Source: an uncultured Oscillospiraceae bacterium (GTDB taxonomy: Bacteria; Bacillota; Clostridia; Oscillospirales; Oscillospiraceae). Taken from it: 35,011 nt of DNA. The translations under genes were made by a program, and so were the position numbers. The stretch spans positions 1 through 35,011 of the forward strand of contig CAJLCG010000015.1 of NCBI GenBank assembly GCA_905205085.1. Direction: 5' to 3'. Each line of letters begins with the position of its first letter. Position 1 is the first letter of the stretch. This document shows positions 18,005 to 26,409 of the stretch, piece after piece. Below the pieces are notes generated by a model, which ran no database searches, had not been told where the DNA came from, and was given only the letters and a program-made list of their open reading frames with translations.

Positions 18005-19084
18005 TCAGCCGGCCAGGTCGTCAAAGCTCTCGGCGGTGGTGATGGAAGCCACCTTGGTGCACATGGGGGCGAAGAGCTCAGCGATGGTGTCGTAGTCCAT
18101 GCCCAGGGCGGCGCAGGTCTCGGTGTTCACGGTGGCGGTGCCATTGTCAAAGGTCATGACCGGAGTGGTGGCGGGGTCAGCGCCGTTGACCAGAATGTCG
18201 GCCACCATGTTGGCGGTCTCCACGCCCAGGTTGGCGTAGTCCACACCGTAGCCCAGGAATGCGCCGTTCAGGGCGAAGGAGTCGGCTCCGGTGTAGTGGG
18301 GGATGCCCGCCTCGATGAAGGTCTCATAGATAGCCAGCTCGGCAGTCATGATGGTGTTGTCAGTGGGGGTAAAGACGGCGTCCACTCCGTCGGACACCAG
18401 GGCCTGAGCGGCCAGCATAACCTCATCCGTGGTGGTGCCGGTGCGCTCCACAACCTCAATGCCCTTCTCCTCCAGATACTCCTTGGCGTGGGCGATGGGG
18501 GTGGCGGAGGAGTCCTGGCCCTGATCATACAGCAGGCCGATCTTCTTGGCTTCCGGGTTGGCTGCAAAGATCAGATCCATGATCGCGTTGGTGTCCAGAT
18601 AGTCGGAGGTGCCGGTGATGTTGGCGCCGGGAGCCTCCAGGCTCTCCACGATGCCGGTGCTCACAGGATCGGAGACGGCGGAGAAGACCACGGGGATCTG
18701 GTTGTCCTCGGTGGCCGCCTGCATGGCGGTAGCCACGGGAGTGGCCACGCCTACCATCAGGTCCACATCGTCGGCGATGAAGTTGGCAATGATCTGGTTG
18801 AGCACGGTGGCGTCGCCGTTGCAGTTGTCGTAGGAGATATCAAAGGTCACATTGTGCTGCTCCCCCAGCGCGGCCAGCTGGGTCTGGATGTTGTCTACGA
18901 TCTGGTTGAGAGATGCGTCATCCACATAGTTGCAGATGCCAACCTTATACACCGTTCCGCTCTGGGAGCCAGAGCCGGCGTTGGAAGCGGAGCTGCCATT
19001 GCCGCCGGAACAGGCCACCAGGGACAAAGTCAGCGCCAGAGACAGAGCAGAAGCGGTGATCTTCTTCAGAGTGTTCTTTTTCAT
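18005..19084 (-). CDS. trpX: ABC transporter substrate-binding lipoprotein (tryptophan, TrpX type)
   Basis: 359 residues. Signal peptide with lipobox LVAC, lipidated Cys at 25, followed by a Ser/Gly/Asn linker (about 26-42). The mature part is the COG2984 fold: YKVGICNYVDDASLNQIVDNIQTQL, VGVATPVATAMQAAT, IPVVFSAVSDPVSTGIV, ITGTSDYLDTNAIMDLI, and VFTPTDNTIMTAELAIYE. The ATG has a TGGAGGTAACAGT site. Expression is controlled by a T-box with an apparent UGG specifier directly upstream, which makes tryptophan the likely ligand and matches the trpXYZ operons known in other Firmicutes. Confidence 0.88.
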   Translation of the reverse strand: MKKNTLKKITASALSLALTLSLVACSGGNGSSASNAGSGSQSGTVYKVGICNYVDDASLNQIVDNIQTQLAALGEQHNVTFDISYDNCNGDATVLNQIIANFIADDVDLMVGVATPVATAMQAATEDNQIPVVFSAVSDPVSTGIVESLEAPGANITGTSDYLDTNAIMDLIFAANPEAKKIGLLYDQGQDSSATPIAHAKEYLEEKGIEVVERTGTTTDEVMLAAQALVSDGVDAVFTPTDNTIMTAELAIYETFIEAGIPHYTGADSFALNGAFLGYGVDYANLGVETANMVADILVNGADPATTPVMTFDNGTATVNTETCAALGMDYDTIAELFAPMCTKVASITTAESFDDLAG

Positions 19085-19175
19085 ACTGTTACCTCCATAA
19101 TTTGGGCCTTTGGGCCAATTTTTGTTTGGGTGGGCGATGGAGGGGCCGCTGCCAACGGCCTTGGCTTAGGAGTAT

Positions 19176-19454
19176 AAAAAAACAGCCCCTTATCCCACAT
19201 GGGACAAGAGCCTGACTCCTGCGATACCACCCAAATTGACGTTTTCACGTCCGCTCGCTTCACGCGCCATCACGCGTGCCCGATGGATAACGGGTGGGTC
19301 CCCGTCGGCATCTACTAGGTTTCCCGTTCAAGCCGCCCTCGAAAGACCATTCACTCGGCCGCGCCCCGCCCTGATCTCACCACCCAGGACTCTCTTTGGG
19401 TTTGCTGCACCGGCTACTCTTCTTTCTCATAGGTTTGGATTGGATTTACTTGTT
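19176..19454 (-). ncRNA. T-box riboswitch, apparent tryptophan (UGG) specifier
   Basis: Read on the minus strand: AGAAAGAAGAGTAG at the base of stem I, AGAGAGTC and GGTG of its distal part, then GTGAATGGTCTTTCGAG in which TGG (19347-19349) is in the specifier position (the usual GTGAA-codon-..CTTTGAG layout). The T-box sequence TTGGGTGGTATCGC is at 19221-19234 and is followed by a terminator stem (GTCCC / GGGAT and outer pairs) with seven Ts at 19176-19182. Uncharged tRNA-Trp would favour the antiterminator and turn the importer on. Most of the 19085-19557 gap is this element. Confidence 0.93.
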
Positions 19455-19460
19455 GGTGCT

Positions 19461-19489
19461 ATTATATGCACGGCCTTTTGGTTTGTCAA
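19461..19489 (-). promoter_or_regulatory. Consensus sigma-A promoter of the T-box/trpXYZ operon
   Basis: A perfect TTGACA (19484-19489), 17-base spacer and TATAAT (19461-19466) on the minus strand. A full-consensus promoter fits constitutive initiation with control by attenuation downstream. Confidence 0.92.
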
Positions 19490-19508
19490 CCCTTTTTTTC
19501 ACATCCTA

Positions 19509-19539
19509 CAAAATGGGGGCGGCTGAGCCCAGCCGCCCC
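19509..19539 (-). terminator. Terminator of the AT-rich membrane protein gene
   Basis: GGGGCGGCTG and CAGCCGCCCC form a perfect 10-bp stem with a GGCT loop, then CATTTTG on the minus strand, 18 bp after the stop codon. It directly precedes the trpXYZ promoter. Confidence 0.7.
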
Positions 19540-19557
19540 TACGTCATGTACACCACA

Positions 19558-20259
19558 TTATTCCTCTTCCAGCGCTTCCACTGCCTGTTTCAGGGTCTGA
19601 GCCTCCAAGGCATTGGCCACACGCCCCAAGTAGTTCACATAGTACACCGCTGCTACAATGGAAAAGGCAGAGATCGCTACGCCGACAGACAGTAGAATGA
19701 TTGCTCCGGTCCCTTTATCTGTAGGCATTGGAAGCAGTGCATACATACGTGCCAGTATCGTGGATGTAACATTCAACCACCAAAGGATTTTTCCTTGACG
19801 CAGGATTTCATCCTGCTCCAGGTTTTCCAGCAAATACCGAGTTCCCACAATGACAAGCCAAAGCACCACTAAAGTTCCCAAGGTTGTGATGATACTCAGA
19901 ATCTTTCCCAATACACTCTCTGATCCTGCCACCCCCCCGACTACAACCAGTGCAATCAGCACAATTTCGCAGGAAAACGCATCCTTATACTCCGGCCGGA
20001 CATCTCGCAGTCCATATAGCCCTACCACGTACATAAGGCCGCCGATCAGTACTGCTATACCGCTCAGCAGCATAAAAATACCAAGTATCTTTATGCCTCC
20101 GGTCAGGAAGAAGGAGAATGGGTTACTCCATATAAGCACCAGAGCTAGAATTGCATTTGCCAGGATCACCGTCAGGGAAATCAGAGTCACAATATTCCCA
20201 TTGCGCATCAAGCGAAACTTCTGGGATGCATGCACGGCTGTTTCACGATCGATCATCAT
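19558..20259 (-). CDS. Multi-pass membrane protein of unknown function
   Basis: 233 residues; I do not recognise the family. Six hydrophobic segments are visible, roughly at 24-45, 50-80, 95-110, 120-145, 160-178 and 185-212, with a short charged N-terminus and an acidic, probably coiled C-terminal tail (ANALEAQTLKQAVEALEEE). The start (first of two ATGs) has a GGAGTGAGAGG site. Its base composition is clearly more AT-rich than all flanking genes, which suggests transfer or a different origin. The upstream region carries a sigma-A promoter overlapped by one palindrome and followed by a second, so it is likely controlled by a dimeric repressor. Confidence 0.75.
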   Translation of the reverse strand: MMIDRETAVHASQKFRLMRNGNIVTLISLTVILANAILALVLIWSNPFSFFLTGGIKILGIFMLLSGIAVLIGGLMYVVGLYGLRDVRPEYKDAFSCEIVLIALVVVGGVAGSESVLGKILSIITTLGTLVVLWLVIVGTRYLLENLEQDEILRQGKILWWLNVTSTILARMYALLPMPTDKGTGAIILLSVGVAISAFSIVAAVYYVNYLGRVANALEAQTLKQAVEALEEE

Positions 20260-20415
20260 ATGCCTCTCACTCCTTTGCAGCTTTTTATAATTTTATCATG
20301 TCTCTCTTTATATTCTTTGTTTATTTTGCTTAAATATATTTAAGGCAAGTTTGATTTATTTTTCCTCTTTGCCCTGCATTTTCTCTGCTTTTTGCCATCC
20401 TGTTCTTAAATTCGA

Positions 20416-20464
20416 GGTTTATATCAATAAACCCATCTTCTACTTGAAGTTTATCATAATAAAC
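20416..20464 (-). promoter_or_regulatory. Two operator-like palindromes, GTTTAT-N4-ATAAAC
   Basis: Site 1 at 20449-20464 (GTTTAT CATA ATAAAC) overlaps the -10 box and spacer of the promoter at 20448-20476; site 2 at 20416-20433 (GGTTTAT ATCA ATAAACC) lies just past the expected transcription start. Centres are 32 bp apart, about three helical turns, so both would be bound on the same DNA face. Regulator unknown; no regulator gene is adjacent. The rest of 20260-20415 is AT-rich with a CTTAAATATATTTAAG palindrome at 20329-20344 and no convincing gene. Confidence 0.7.
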
Positions 20465-20476
20465 CTCCTCTGTCAA
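20448..20476 (-). promoter_or_regulatory. Promoter of the AT-rich membrane protein gene
   Basis: TTGACA (20471-20476), 17-base spacer, TAAACT (20448-20453) on the minus strand, immediately after the last of the three tuf-tail terminators. The start of the coding sequence is about 180 bp downstream, leaving a long leader. Confidence 0.6.
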
Positions 20477-20509
20477 GAAAAATCACCCTACCAAAGAGCA
20501 GGGTGATTT
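20476..20509 (-). terminator. Third terminator of the tuf-tail array
   Basis: AAATCACCCT and AGGGTGATTT pair around a 10-base loop and are followed on the minus strand by TTTTTCTT. Less GC-rich than the two preceding copies but aligned with them. Confidence 0.8.
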
Positions 20510-20571
20510 CAGAACGTTATTCTATTCCTCGATGTGGATAATAGCGCTTTTGCCACAGAAGGCCGCCCATA

Positions 20572-20603
20572 AGAAAAGCCCCCTGCCAAATGCCAGGGGG
20601 CTT
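20572..20603 (-). terminator. Second terminator of the tuf-tail array
   Basis: AAGCCCCCTG and CAGGGGGCTT form a 10-bp stem followed on the minus strand by TTTTCTTAT. Same position in its repeat unit as the first terminator. Confidence 0.88.
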
Positions 20604-20663
20604 AGAGAGCGTAAACTTACTTCTCGATCTCGATAGCGGCGCTTTTCCCGCAGAAGGGCACCC

Positions 20664-20696
20664 ATATAAAAACGCCCTGCCAAATGGCAGGGCGTT
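20664..20696 (-). terminator. First terminator after tuf
   Basis: AACGCCCTGCC and GGCAGGGCGTT form an 11-bp stem with an AAAT loop; the minus strand continues TTTTTATAT. Ends the str operon 17 bp after the tuf stop codon. Confidence 0.93.
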
Positions 20697-20712
20697 AATG
20701 TCAAGAAGTTAA

Positions 20713-21915
<1,203 letters not shown>

Positions 21916-21979
21916 TAGAATTTCCTCCTTATATTGCAGTAATCAAACATAAATAAAATGGGTCTTGCATATCAGGGCT

Positions 21980-22008
21980 ATTTTATCCTATTCTGGCCAT
22001 AATTGCAA
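21980..22008 (-). promoter_or_regulatory. Internal promoter for tuf
   Basis: TTGCAA (22003-22008), 17-base spacer, TAAAAT (21980-21985) on the minus strand, about 65 bp before the tuf start. This allows extra tuf transcription over the rest of the str operon. Confidence 0.7.
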
Positions 22009-22032
22009 GCCTAATTTCCCGGGTGCGGAGCC

Positions 22033-22055
22033 CCAGGAGTAAAAATTACTCCTGG
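22033..22055 (-). other. Hairpin overlapping the fusA stop codon
   Basis: CCAGGAGTAA and TTACTCCTGG form a perfect 10-bp stem with a 3-base loop; the fusA TAA is inside the first arm. No T-tract follows, so it is more likely an mRNA processing or stabilising element than a terminator. Confidence 0.6.
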
Positions 22056-24151
22056 CTGCGGCCGCGCTCGGCAATGATCTTCTCGGCAATGCTCTTGGGG
22101 ATCTCCACATAGCTGTGGGGCTCCATGGAGTACTGGCCACGGCCCTGAGTAGAAGAACGCAGGTCGGTAGCATAACCAAACATGTTGGCCAGAGGCACCA
22201 GAGCGTCGATCTGGGTAGCGCCGGGACGGCTCTCCTGGCCCTGGATCTGTCCACGGCGGCTGTTCAGGTCGCCGATGACGTTGCCCAGGTACTCGTCGGG
22301 AGCAATGACAGAAACCTTCATCATAGGCTCCAGCAGGATAGGCTGAGCCTTGCGGCAGGCCTCCTTGAAGGCCATGGAACCGGCAATCTTAAAGGCCATC
22401 TCAGAGGAGTCGACCTCGTGGTAGGAACCGAAGGTCAGGTGGACCTTCACGTCCACAACGGGATAGCCAGCCAGAACACCGGCCTGCATGGCACCCTGGA
22501 TACCAGCGTCGACAGCGGGGATATACTCCTTGGGGATGACGCCGCCGGTGATCTCATTGAGGAACTCATAGCCCTTACCGGACTCGTTGGGCTCCACAGT
22601 GATGCGGACGTGGCCGTACTGGCCCTTACCGCCGGACTGACGGGCATACTTGGTATCCTGCTCCACGCTCTTCTTGATGGTCTCCTTATAGGCAACCTGG
22701 GGCGCACCCACGTTGGCCTCGACCTTGTACTCACGCAGCAGACGGTCCACGATGATCTCCAGGTGCAGCTCGCCCATGCCGGCGATGATGGTCTGACCAG
22801 TCTCCTCATCGGTGTAGGTCTTAAAGGTGGGATCCTCCTCAGCCAGCTTCATCAGGGCGATGCCCATCTTCTCCTGGCCAGCCTTGGTCTTGGGCTCGAT
22901 AGCCACGCGGATAACAGGCTCGGGGAAGTCCATGGACTCCAGAATGATGGGGTGCTTCTCGTCACACAGGGTGTCACCGGTGGTGGAGTTCTTCAGGCCG
23001 ATGACCGCGCAGATGTCGCCGGAATAGCAGCACTCGATGTCCTCACGGTGGTTGGCGTGCATCTGCAGAATGCGGCCAATACGCTCCTTCTGCTTCTTGG
23101 TGGAGTTGAGCACGGTGGTACCAGTGCTCAGCACGCCGGAGTACACACGCACGAAAGACAGACGACCCACGTAGGGGTCGGTGGCAATCTTAAAGGCCAG
23201 AGCGGAGAAGGGACCCTCGTCCTCGGAGTGACGCTCCTCCTCTTCCTCGGTCTCGGGATTGACGCCCTTAATGGCGGGGATGTCAACGGGAGAGGGCAGA
23301 TAGTCCACGATAGCATCCAACAGCTTCTGGACACCCTTATTCTTGTAAGAGGTGCCGCACACCACAGGAACCATCAGGTTATCAATGGTGGCCTTACGGA
23401 TGGCCCGACGGATCATGTCCTGAGGAACAGGCTGCTCCTCCAGAACCAGCATCATGATCTCCTCGTCAACGTCGGCGCAGGCGTCCAGCAGCTTGGTGCG
23501 GTACTCCTGAGCCAGCTCCTTCATGTCCTCGGGGATCTCCTCGACGCGCATGTCCTTGCCCAGGTCATCGTAGTAGATGTCCGCGTCCATCTCAACCAGG
23601 TCGATGATACCCTTAAAGGTCTCTTCCTTGCCGATAGGCAGCTGGATGGGCACCGCATTACACTTCAGACGGTCGTGGATCATGTTGAGCACGTTGTAGA
23701 AGTCAGCGCCCATGATGTCCATCTTGTTGACGTAAATCATGCGGGGGACCTTATAGTCGTCAGCCTGACGCCAAACGGTCTCGGACTGGGGCTCCACGCC
23801 GCCCTTGGCGCACATAACGGTAACAGAGCCGTCCAGCACGCGCAGGGAACGCTGAACCTCAACGGTGAAGTCCACGTGGCCCGGGGTGTCGATGATGTTC
23901 AGACGGGTCTGGGGGAACTGATTCTTGGTTCCCGTCCAGTAACAGGTGGTAGCAGCGGAAGTGATGGTGATGCCGCGCTCCTGCTCCTGAGCCATCCAGT
24001 CCATGGTGGCGGTACCCTCGTGGGTCTCGCCGATCTTGTAGTTTACGCCGGTGTAGTAAAGGATACGCTCGGTAGTAGTGGTCTTACCAGCATCGATGTG
24101 AGCCATGATGCCAATGTTTCGGGTATTCTGCAAAGAAACTTTTCTAGGCAT
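22046..24151 (-). CDS. fusA: Elongation factor G
   Basis: 701 residues, full length. Ribosomal translocase GTPase. G1 [19 protein letters not shown], switch [24 protein letters not shown]4 NKMD, plus [12 protein letters not shown] of domain IV and [22 protein letters not shown] at the end are all present. 18 bp after rpsG. An AAGGAGACAAAGT site precedes the ATG. Confidence 0.98.
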   Translation of the reverse strand: MPRKVSLQNTRNIGIMAHIDAGKTTTTERILYYTGVNYKIGETHEGTATMDWMAQEQERGITITSAATTCYWTGTKNQFPQTRLNIIDTPGHVDFTVEVQRSLRVLDGSVTVMCAKGGVEPQSETVWRQADDYKVPRMIYVNKMDIMGADFYNVLNMIHDRLKCNAVPIQLPIGKEETFKGIIDLVEMDADIYYDDLGKDMRVEEIPEDMKELAQEYRTKLLDACADVDEEIMMLVLEEQPVPQDMIRRAIRKATIDNLMVPVVCGTSYKNKGVQKLLDAIVDYLPSPVDIPAIKGVNPETEEEEERHSEDEGPFSALAFKIATDPYVGRLSFVRVYSGVLSTGTTVLNSTKKQKERIGRILQMHANHREDIECCYSGDICAVIGLKNSTTGDTLCDEKHPIILESMDFPEPVIRVAIEPKTKAGQEKMGIALMKLAEEDPTFKTYTDEETGQTIIAGMGELHLEIIVDRLLREYKVEANVGAPQVAYKETIKKSVEQDTKYARQSGGKGQYGHVRITVEPNESGKGYEFLNEITGGVIPKEYIPAVDAGIQGAMQAGVLAGYPVVDVKVHLTFGSYHEVDSSEMAFKIAGSMAFKEACRKAQPILLEPMMKVSVIAPDEYLGNVIGDLNSRRGQIQGQESRPGATQIDALVPLANMFGYATDLRSSTQGRGQYSMEPHSYVEIPKSIAEKIIAERGRSQE

Positions 24152-24169
24152 ACTTTGTCTCCTTCTAAA

Positions 24170-24640
24170 TTACCAGCGATAGTGAGCGAAGGCCTTGTTG
24201 GACTCGGCCATCTTGTGAGTGTCCTCACGCTTCTTCACGGCGCCGCCAAGGTTGTTGGCAGCATCCATGATCTCGCCGGCCAGACGCTCCTTCATGGTCT
24301 TCTCACCGCGGCTGCGGGCATAGCTGGTCAGCCAGCGCAGACCCAGGGTCTGACGGCGCTCGGGACGAACTTCGATAGGCACCTGGTAGGTAGCGCCGCC
24401 CACACGGCGGGCCTTGACCTCCAGGGAGGGCATGATGTTCTCCAGAGCCTGGGTGTAAACCTCCATGGGCTCCTTACCGGTCTTCTCCTTGATGATATCG
24501 AAGGCACCGTAGACCACCTTCTGAGCCACGCCCTTCTTGCCATCCAGCATGATGCTGTTGGTAAGCTTGGTAACCAAAACGGAGTTATACAGCGGATCGG
24601 GCAGAACCTCCCGCTTGGGTACATTTCCTCTTCTGGGCAC
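24170..24640 (-). CDS. rpsG: 30S ribosomal protein S7
   Basis: 156 residues from a GTG start with AAGGAGGGAAGCAAA upstream. Primary 16S rRNA binder that nucleates the 30S head. [55 protein letters not shown] and the C-terminal [20 protein letters not shown] are diagnostic. It is preceded by an unusually long 197-bp gap after rpsL that contains two strong hairpins and a possible promoter. Confidence 0.98.
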   Translation of the reverse strand: MPRRGNVPKREVLPDPLYNSVLVTKLTNSIMLDGKKGVAQKVVYGAFDIIKEKTGKEPMEVYTQALENIMPSLEVKARRVGGATYQVPIEVRPERRQTLGLRWLTSYARSRGEKTMKERLAGEIMDAANNLGGAVKKREDTHKMAESNKAFAHYRW

Positions 24641-24672
24641 TTTGCTTCCCTCCTTCTTATAATAATATAGAA

Positions 24673-24702
24673 ATCATAGGTACTCGAACTGCTTTCTTGC
24701 AA
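24673..24702 (-). promoter_or_regulatory. Possible internal promoter for rpsG-fusA
   Basis: TTGCAA (24697-24702), 18-base spacer, TATGAT (24673-24678) on the minus strand, about 30 bp before the rpsG start. The -35 box matches the TTGCAA of the tuf and rimP promoters. Confidence 0.4.
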
Positions 24703-24752
24703 TCCGTGTAATGCCTGTCCGAGGTTTTCCCATATATATAGGTAAACGCTCG

Positions 24753-24816
24753 GCAAGGCAGCTTGCCTTGCGCAAACGCACAATGCAATCTCAGTGGTCA
24801 GCCTCTTAGGACTGAC
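24753..24816 (-). other. Structured rpsL-rpsG intergenic RNA
   Basis: Two hairpins lie in the 197-bp gap 24641-24837: GCAAGGCA / TGCCTTGC with a 3-base loop (24753-24771) and GTCAGCCT / AGG-A-CTGAC with one bulged base (24797-24816). Neither has a T-tract. In enterobacteria S7 represses the str operon by binding between rpsL and rpsG; a similar autoregulatory site is a reasonable guess here, not shown. Confidence 0.55.
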
Positions 24817-24837
24817 AGGGGAAGTATCCGGTTTGGA

Positions 24838-25263
24838 TTACTTCTTCTTACCGGCCTTGGGACGCTTGGCACCGTACTTGGAACGGGCCTGCATACGGCC
24901 GTTGACGCCCTGGGTATCCAGAGTGCCGCGGATGATGTGGTAACGCACACCGGGCAGGTCCTTAACACGGCCGCCGCGGATCATAACCACGGAGTGCTCC
25001 TGCAGGTTGTGACCTACGCCAGGGATATAAGCGGTGACCTCGTAGCCGTTGGTCAGACGCACACGGGCGATCTTACGCAGAGCGGAGTTCGGCTTCTTAG
25101 GAGTGGAAGTACGAACGGCGGTGCAGACACCTCTCTTCTGGGGAGAAGGCAGATCGGTCTGGCGATTCTTCAGGGTGTTCAGGCCGTGCTGGAGGGCGGG
25201 AGAAGTGGACTTATAGGTCACCTGCTCGCGGCCCTTGCGAACCAGCTGATTAAAAGTAGGCAT
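24838..25263 (-). CDS. rpsL: 30S ribosomal protein S12
   Basis: 141 residues. Decoding-centre protein. [91 protein letters not shown] are the universal S12 blocks. The streptomycin-related PKKPNS and GRVKDLPG motifs have wild-type Lys. AAGGAGGAAAATC precedes the ATG. Confidence 0.98.
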   Translation of the reverse strand: MPTFNQLVRKGREQVTYKSTSPALQHGLNTLKNRQTDLPSPQKRGVCTAVRTSTPKKPNSALRKIARVRLTNGYEVTAYIPGVGHNLQEHSVVMIRGGRVKDLPGVRYHIIRGTLDTQGVNGRMQARSKYGAKRPKAGKKK

Positions 25264-25364
25264 GATTTTCCTCCTTTCCTGAGATCTGTCCCTTGTGGGA
25301 CATGGTATTTATTTTAACAAAATAAGGGGAACCTTATTCTGCTAAAACCAAAAAAGTTTTTTGA

Positions 25365-25604
25365 TCACACCAGGGCGGCGATGGCCGCACCCACAGCGAT
25401 CCCGCAGGCCTCTCCCAGTGCCTTCATGGTGCTCACCTGCTCCAGGGGCACCTGCTGGCGTACCGCCTCCTGTACCAGAGGCTGGAGAATACGGGGGTCT
25501 GCGTCCTGGGCCATGTACACACGCTTGGCCCGGCGGTCTTTCAAGGCCCGGCGGGTCTGCTTGGCGCCCACCACCTTGTTTTCCTGCTTAAGCTGCTCGA
25601 TCAT
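25365..25604 (-). CDS. L7Ae/L30e-like ribosomal protein (YbxF type)
   Basis: 79 residues from the ATG at 25604 with AGGAGGGCACCGAATT; longer frames run into leader hairpins. Small K-turn RNA-binding protein: QENKVVGAKQTRRALKDRRAKRVYMAQDADPRILQPLVQEA and VSTMKALGEACGIAVGAAIAALV follow the YbxF pattern. In B. subtilis the gene lies between rpoC and rpsL; here it leads the str operon with its own promoter and no rpoBC upstream. A hairpin (AATAAGG / CCTTATT, then TTGTTAAAA) follows it before rpsL. Confidence 0.92.
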   Translation of the reverse strand: MIEQLKQENKVVGAKQTRRALKDRRAKRVYMAQDADPRILQPLVQEAVRQQVPLEQVSTMKALGEACGIAVGAAIAALV

Positions 25605-25621
25605 AATTCGGTGCCCTCCTC

Positions 25622-25670
25622 TCCCCCGATGCCGGGGGCGTTTCATCGGGTAAAAGGGCAGATTGCCCCT
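25622..25670 (-). other. Leader hairpins of the str operon
   Basis: On the minus strand GGGCA-ATC-TGCCC followed by TTTTA resembles a small attenuator. Next come CCCGATG and CATCGGG, which can pair around a CCCCCGG-containing loop, competing with a local CCCCCG-GCAT-CGGGGG hairpin. Two mutually exclusive structures just before the ribosome binding site suggest leader control, possibly by the L7Ae-like product; this is inference. Confidence 0.45.
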
Positions 25671-25686
25671 ACCACCGCAATTTGGA

Positions 25687-25715
25687 ATTATACCATGTTG
25701 TCAAGGTCTCGTCAA
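25687..25715 (-). promoter_or_regulatory. Promoter of the str operon
   Basis: TTGACG (25710-25715), 17-base spacer, TATAAT (25687-25692) on the minus strand, about 80 bp before the L7Ae-like start. A second TTGACA inside the spacer is too close to the -10 box to serve. Confidence 0.85.
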
Positions 25716-25827
25716 GCACAGATTTTCTCTAAATTTTCCGCTTGTTCTGTCTATTTTCCCCAGTTCTCCTGTATGAGGACGGGAGACGGGGAAATACTAG
25801 CTCAAACAGGGAAAGGAGGTATGTGTT

Positions 25828-26013
25828 TTGACAGTCCATGTCAACGACAACTGCATCGGCTGCGGCCTGTGCGTCAACATGTGCGGCAACGTCTTTCTTA
25901 TGACCGAGGAAGGCGTGGCCGCCGCCCGGGACGAGATCTTCCCTGAGCAGGAGGCGCCTGCCCAGGAGGCCGCAGAGAGCTGCCCTGTTCAGGCCATTGA
26001 GATCAGCGAGTAA
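25828..26013 (+). CDS. Small ferredoxin, single [4Fe-4S] type
   Basis: 61 residues from a TTG start at 25828, preceded at 7-base spacing by AAAGGAGGT; the nearby ATG at 25821 is in another frame. Cytoplasmic electron carrier. Cluster ligands lie in CIGCGLCVNMC near the start and in ESCPVQAIEI near the end, the layout of the 60-residue Thermotoga/Desulfovibrio-type ferredoxins with one cluster; the Cys after NM replaces the CP motif seen in two-cluster ferredoxins (here CG). The middle is an acidic loop rich in Glu and Ala. Divergent from the str operon. Partner enzyme unknown. Confidence 0.9.
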   Translation: MTVHVNDNCIGCGLCVNMCGNVFLMTEEGVAAARDEIFPEQEAPAQEAAESCPVQAIEISE

Positions 26014-26090
26014 ACCGGCAAAAAACCGGAAGTGCCGCTTTGTTTTGGGCTACTCCCGAGGAAAAACCCGCGCGCAAGGCAGCCAAACCC

Positions 26091-26128
26091 AAAAAGAAGG
26101 ACACGACTCACGTCGTGTCCTTCTTTTT
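26091..26128. terminator. Bidirectional terminator between ferredoxin and tRNA genes
   Basis: A perfect 17-bp inverted repeat with a TCAC loop; the core is AAGGACACGAC / GTCGTGTCCTT, with A-run on the left and T-run on the right. It ends the plus-strand ferredoxin transcript and the minus-strand tRNA transcript. Its last base touches the tRNA CCA end. Confidence 0.92.
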
Positions 26129-26203
26129 GGAGCGAGTGACGAGGCTCGAACTCGCTACCTCCACCTTGGCAAGGTGGCGCTCTACCAGATGAGCTACACT
26201 CGC
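26128..26203 (-). tRNA. tRNA-Gly (GCC), copy 1
   Basis: 76 bases with encoded CCA. Acceptor GCGAGTG pairs with CACTCGC, discriminator T; D arm GTAGCTCATCTGGTAGAGC; anticodon arm CACCTTGCCAAGGTGG with anticodon GCC; T arm with GTTCGAGCC. Identical over its length to the second copy 47 bp upstream. Confidence 0.97.
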
Positions 26204-26208
26204 AAAAT

Positions 26209-26236
26209 ATAAGATGTACCGTTGGGTACATCTTAT
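26209..26236. terminator. Hairpin between the two tRNA-Gly genes
   Basis: ATAAGATGTACC and GGTACATCTTAT form a perfect 12-bp stem with a GTTG loop. On the minus strand it is followed by ATTTTG, a weak T-tract, just before the second gene of the pair. Confidence 0.6.
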
Positions 26237-26250
26237 TTTATAATTGTACT

Positions 26251-26326
26251 TGGAGCGAGTGACGAGGCTCGAACTCGCTACCTCCACCTTGGCAAGGTGG
26301 CGCTCTACCAGATGAGCTACACTCGC
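26251..26326 (-). tRNA. tRNA-Gly (GCC), copy 2
   Basis: 76 bases including CCA, same sequence as the copy at 26128-26203, anticodon GCC. It is the promoter-proximal copy. Confidence 0.97.
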
Positions 26327-26340
26327 AAGCGACAATCGGT

Positions 26341-26368
26341 ATTATACCAGAATTTTTACCGATGTCAA
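26341..26368 (-). promoter_or_regulatory. Promoter of the tRNA-Gly pair
   Basis: TTGACA (26363-26368), 16-base spacer, TATAAT (26341-26346) on the minus strand, ending 14 bases before the tRNA 5' end. Both hexamers are perfect consensus. Confidence 0.9.
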
Positions 26369-26409
26369 CTGTTTTCTCCAAAACTTTTAAAATTATTTTC
26401 AGCGTCGAC

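Noticed and set aside
20348..20476. TTG-started frame of about 45 codons in the promoter region of the AT-rich membrane gene
   Set aside because: Its start coincides with the -35 box and it covers both palindromes; regulatory DNA is the simpler reading.
20522..20704. 60-codon minus-strand frame across tuf-tail copies 2 and 3
   Set aside because: It reads the repeat in a different frame from the tuf tail, crosses a terminator stem and has no ribosome binding site.
22115..24670. 851-codon open frame on the plus strand opposite fusA and rpsG
   Set aside because: Same reason: an antisense shadow of highly conserved genes, with no start signal or recognisable domain.
25821..25946. ATG frame at the start of the ferredoxin gene
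   Set aside because: Gives an Arg/Gln-rich product; the TTG frame 7 bases later has all cluster cysteines.
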